From JBLHKW01 sp047618565 (GTDB lineage Bacteria; Planctomycetota; UBA1135; GCA-002686595): 5,670 bases of DNA. The stretch lies in assembly GCA_047618565.1 (NCBI GenBank), contig JBLHKW010000235.1, positions 1-5,670 on the forward strand, read 5' to 3'. The position numbers were made by a program, and so were the translations under genes. Below are positions 5,487-5,670 of this stretch, in pieces. Below the pieces are notes generated by a model. It did no database searches. It was not told the origin of the DNA and worked only from the letters and a program-made list of their open reading frames with translations. The number at the start of each line of letters is the position of its first letter. Positions within the stretch are counted from its first letter, which is position 1.

Positions 5487-5670
5487 CAGGCGGGCCAGGC
5501 GGCGGTGACGGAGATCAGGCCGTGGCGGCGCCAGCCTAGGTTTTGGAGCCAGGTGCGGGCGGCGGCTACGGGGGATGAAGGCGCGGCGTGGAGGATGCCG
5601 GGGGTGAGGTCGCGCCAGCCGGTGAAGACGGGGCCCGACGAGAAGGGGTCGGGGCCGGGACCACGATGTG
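5486..5670 (-). CDS. Hypothetical protein, C-terminal fragment
   Basis: On the minus strand a frame is open from the window edge (first whole codon at 5668) to a TGA at 5488-5486, giving 60 residues. Its third codon positions are almost all G or C, and the other two frames read as low-complexity Pro/Arg/Ser or meet an early stop, so this frame is very probably real. The peptide includes GPVFTGWRDLTPG (about 12-24) and ends TWLQNLGWRRHGLISVTAAW-Pro-Ala, which looks like a folded domain with a hydrophobic C-terminal strand. I do not recognise the family. The start and most of the protein lie beyond the window. It converges on pus10 across 281 bp of repeats. Confidence 0.65.
   Translation of the reverse strand, partial: HRGPGPDPFSSGPVFTGWRDLTPGILHAAPSSPVAAARTWLQNLGWRRHGLISVTAAWPA

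Overview
The window comes from a high-GC bacterium (roughly two-thirds G+C by eye, with G/C-biased third codon positions in every gene). The bacterial call rests mainly on lgt, a lipoprotein-maturation gene restricted to bacteria. The sulfatase type and the Lgt variant would suit Myxococcota, Planctomycetota or a related uncultured lineage, but nothing here fixes the phylum. No rRNA, tRNA, CRISPR array, transposase or phage gene is visible.

Layout. Bases 1-864 (+) hold the C-terminal part of a sulfatase whose start lies upstream of the window. It converges, across a 15-bp gap with a small perfect hairpin (873-889), on three minus-strand genes read from high to low coordinates: lgt (4188-3316), a divergent RNase HII-like gene (3309-2305, 6 bp after lgt and almost certainly co-transcribed), and an FAD-dependent amine-oxidase/UDP-galactopyranose-mutase-like gene (2208-880, TTG start, after a 96-bp gap). 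A 182-bp divergent region (4189-4370) separates lgt from a plus-strand gene (4371-5204). That gene encodes a recognisable Pus10, the tRNA pseudouridine-54/55 synthase family known from archaea and eukaryotes. It is reduced to the catalytic half plus an embedded four-cysteine zinc ribbon and has no THUMP domain. Downstream, 5205-5485 is non-coding and rich in repeats: a (GGGATA)5 tract able to form a G-quadruplex, a long near-perfect inverted repeat, and two short tandem repeats. The window closes with the C-terminal 60 codons of an unrecognised minus-strand gene (5670-5486).

How the genes relate. lgt and the RNase HII-like gene form the only clear operon, linking envelope lipoprotein modification with a nucleic-acid enzyme of unknown target. 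The FAD enzyme and the sulfatase both suit cell-surface glycan chemistry but are convergent, not co-transcribed. The Pus10-like protein should act on RNA uridines. The most notable points are Pus10 in a bacterial context, the unusual active-site set of the RNase HII-like protein, and the dense repeat and structure block after pus10. The start codons of lgt, pus10 and the FAD gene are preceded by pyrimidine-rich sequence with no Shine-Dalgarno motif.
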